A DNA stretch of 7,153 nucleotides. Origin: Deltaproteobacteria bacterium (GTDB taxonomy: Bacteria > Bdellovibrionota_F > JAHFAK01). Below, one piece after another: positions 6,240 through 7,153 of this stretch. The position numbers and the translations under genes are program-made. The notes under the pieces are model-generated. The model was not told the origin of the DNA, made no database searches, and saw only the letters and a program-made list of their open reading frames with translations. Position 1 is the stretch's first letter. The number at the start of each line of letters is the position of its first letter. Location of the stretch: positions 1-7,153 of the forward strand of contig JAHFAK010000114.1 in NCBI GenBank assembly GCA_023250585.1, read 5' to 3'.

Positions 6240-7101
6240 AATATTCATGAACTTTCTGTGCGAAGAGCGTCTGCAACTTTTTTGTAATTTTTTCTGGAAT
6301 TTCAGAAAATATTTTTTCATGATCAATGCTTTTTACCGGCATAATTTCTTTAAGAGTACTCGAGATAAATGCTTCATCAGCGTTCCAAAGATCTGACTTT
6401 GTAAACGCTCCTTCATTGACTACAAGCTTTGCCTCTCGTGCACATTTGATAATAAAATTACGTGTAATACCACTTAAAATACCCATCTCTAAGGAAGGAG
6501 TGCAGAGGACATTTCCCTTAACAAAAAAGAAATTACTCGTTGATGATTCGGTACAGTAGTTTTGATGATTCAAAAGAAGCGCATCATGAAAGCCCGTATC
6601 ACGTGCTTCGTTAAAGGCAAGCGCGCTATTTAAATAATTACCACTTTTTGCTCCAGGATCAAAAGAATCAATGGGATTTCGTCTAATTGTTACAATTTTC
6701 AAATCGATTCCTTCGCTATACTGTGCTTTAGGACTAGGAAAATATTCTTTCAAAAGAACAATGAAACTCGGTTTAGTCGGCTGACTAAAATCCAAATTAA
6801 TATCAGCTATACCTCGCGTGATAATTAATCTGATATAGGTTTGTTTAAAACGTGCTTCAGAAACGCATTGATCTAATGTGTCTTTTATTTCTTCACATGA
6901 ACAAGGTAAAGCAAGGCGTAAATAATCGGCGCTTTTTTTCAGTCGTTCAATATGTTCATCGAGAAGAAATATACGTTTTCCATTATATGATCGAAAAACT
7001 TCATAAATGCTATCTCCACAAATAAGCCCTCGATCTAAAACAGAAATTTTCGCATTTTCTTGATTATACCACTTACCATCAATATAAATCTTATATTCCA
7101 T
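6226..7101 (-). CDS. Class IV PLP-dependent aminotransferase (IlvE / D-amino-acid transaminase family)
   Basis: A 291-residue cytoplasmic PLP enzyme that moves an amino group between an amino acid and a 2-oxo acid; family members act on branched-chain amino acids, D-alanine or aminodeoxychorismate. Fold-type IV landmarks are in order: ISVLDRGLICGDSIYEVFR (19-37), the phosphate-site Arg in DEHIERL (R53), the PLP-binding Lys in GAKSGNYLNSA (K152), the conserved Glu in CTESSTSNFF (E185) and the phosphate-cup motif GITR (211-214). The late stretch ISSTLKEIMPV is typical of bacterial IlvE-like and D-amino-acid transaminase-like members. YEVFR and the lack of an EGIRAY-like motif lean away from classical IlvE, but substrate cannot be settled, so I give no symbol. 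The start at 7101 has a GGAG at 7113-7110, 8 bases away. The 3' end overlaps alaS by 14 bases, implying one operon. If it makes or uses alanine, the pairing with alaS would be metabolically sensible; that is inference. Confidence 0.92.
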   Translation of the reverse strand: MEYKIYIDGKWYNQENAKISVLDRGLICGDSIYEVFRSYNGKRIFLLDEHIERLKKSADYLRLALPCSCEEIKDTLDQCVSEARFKQTYIRLIITRGIADINLDFSQPTKPSFIVLLKEYFPSPKAQYSEGIDLKIVTIRRNPIDSFDPGAKSGNYLNSALAFNEARDTGFHDALLLNHQNYCTESSTSNFFFVKGNVLCTPSLEMGILSGITRNFIIKCAREAKLVVNEGAFTKSDLWNADEAFISSTLKEIMPVKSIDHEKIFSEIPEKITKKLQTLFAQKVHEYYESK

Positions 7102-7109
7102 AGGAGCTT

Positions 7110-7113
7110 CTCC
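7110..7113 (-). promoter_or_regulatory. Ribosome binding site of the aminotransferase gene
   Basis: GGAG on the minus strand lies 8 bases before ATG 7101. It is the only clear Shine-Dalgarno sequence before any gene in the window. It is also one arm of a tiny palindrome, GGAG-AAG-CTCC (7113-7103), which could partly mask it in RNA. If the predicted promoter starts transcription near 7109, this GGAG would not be in the mRNA, so either the site or that promoter may be misread. Confidence 0.5.
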
Positions 7114-7115
7114 GT

Positions 7116-7144
7116 ATCATACATATACTTAAAAGCCAATTCAA
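7116..7144 (-). promoter_or_regulatory. Possible sigma70-like promoter for the aminotransferase-alaS operon
   Basis: On the minus strand, TTGAAT (7144-7139) and TATGAT (7121-7116) are 17 bases apart. The predicted start of transcription is near 7109, giving a leader of about 7-9 bases before ATG 7101. The window ends 9 bases beyond the -35 box, so an upstream gene in the same operon cannot be excluded. Confidence 0.45.
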
Positions 7145-7153
7145 ATTTACACG

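Noticed and set aside
6240-6326. In-frame extension of alaS by 29 residues at its N-terminus
   Set aside because: The extra residues do not resemble AlaRS, lie over the aminotransferase gene in another frame, and the family start MKASDLR is at 6239.
1-7153. CRISPR array, tRNA or rRNA gene, toxin-antitoxin or other defence system
   Set aside because: No regularly spaced direct repeats, no recognisable RNA gene sequence and no defence-family motifs were found on either strand.

Overview
The window is AT-rich and reads as chromosomal DNA from a Gram-negative-type bacterium. It has a lipoprotein signal peptide on a peptide-binding protein and a small multiheme c-type cytochrome that would work outside the cytoplasmic membrane. 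Nothing in it fixes the phylum. There is no rRNA, tRNA, CRISPR array, transposase or phage gene.

Layout: (1) Bases 1-109 hold a less AT-rich element bounded by perfect 11-bp inverted ends, with a second hairpin at its centre; it looks like a dispersed intergenic repeat. (2) On the minus strand, a substrate-binding lipoprotein (1095-2888) is followed by an inner-membrane permease of the DppB/OppB type (stop at 124), with overlapping or nearly abutting stop and start codons. These are the first two genes of a peptide/nickel ABC importer operon; the second permease and the ATPases are not in the window. (3) Bases 2889-3129 form a divergent control region. Two sigma70-like promoters point outward, each with a 17-bp spacer and a TATAGT -10 box lying almost on the start codon. 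Between them sits a 112-bp element with perfect 37-bp inverted arms, nearly centred. (4) On the plus strand, 3130-3624 encodes a 164-residue tetraheme cytochrome built from four near-31-residue modules, each with a CxxCH and a Met 10-11 residues before it. (5) On the minus strand, a class IV PLP aminotransferase (6226-7101) overlaps alaS (3660-6239), giving a two-gene operon whose end converges on the cytochrome gene.

The aminotransferase and alaS are housekeeping genes that share amino-acid metabolism, possibly alanine. The transporter feeds peptides into the cell. The cytochrome is alone, with no haem-maturation or oxidoreductase partner in view.

The part most worth a second look is the intergenic 2889-3129: a large perfect palindrome between two symmetric promoters that appear to give leaderless mRNAs, one of which makes a compact repeat-built tetraheme protein. 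I do not claim a complete new system; the structure is visible and its role is inferred.
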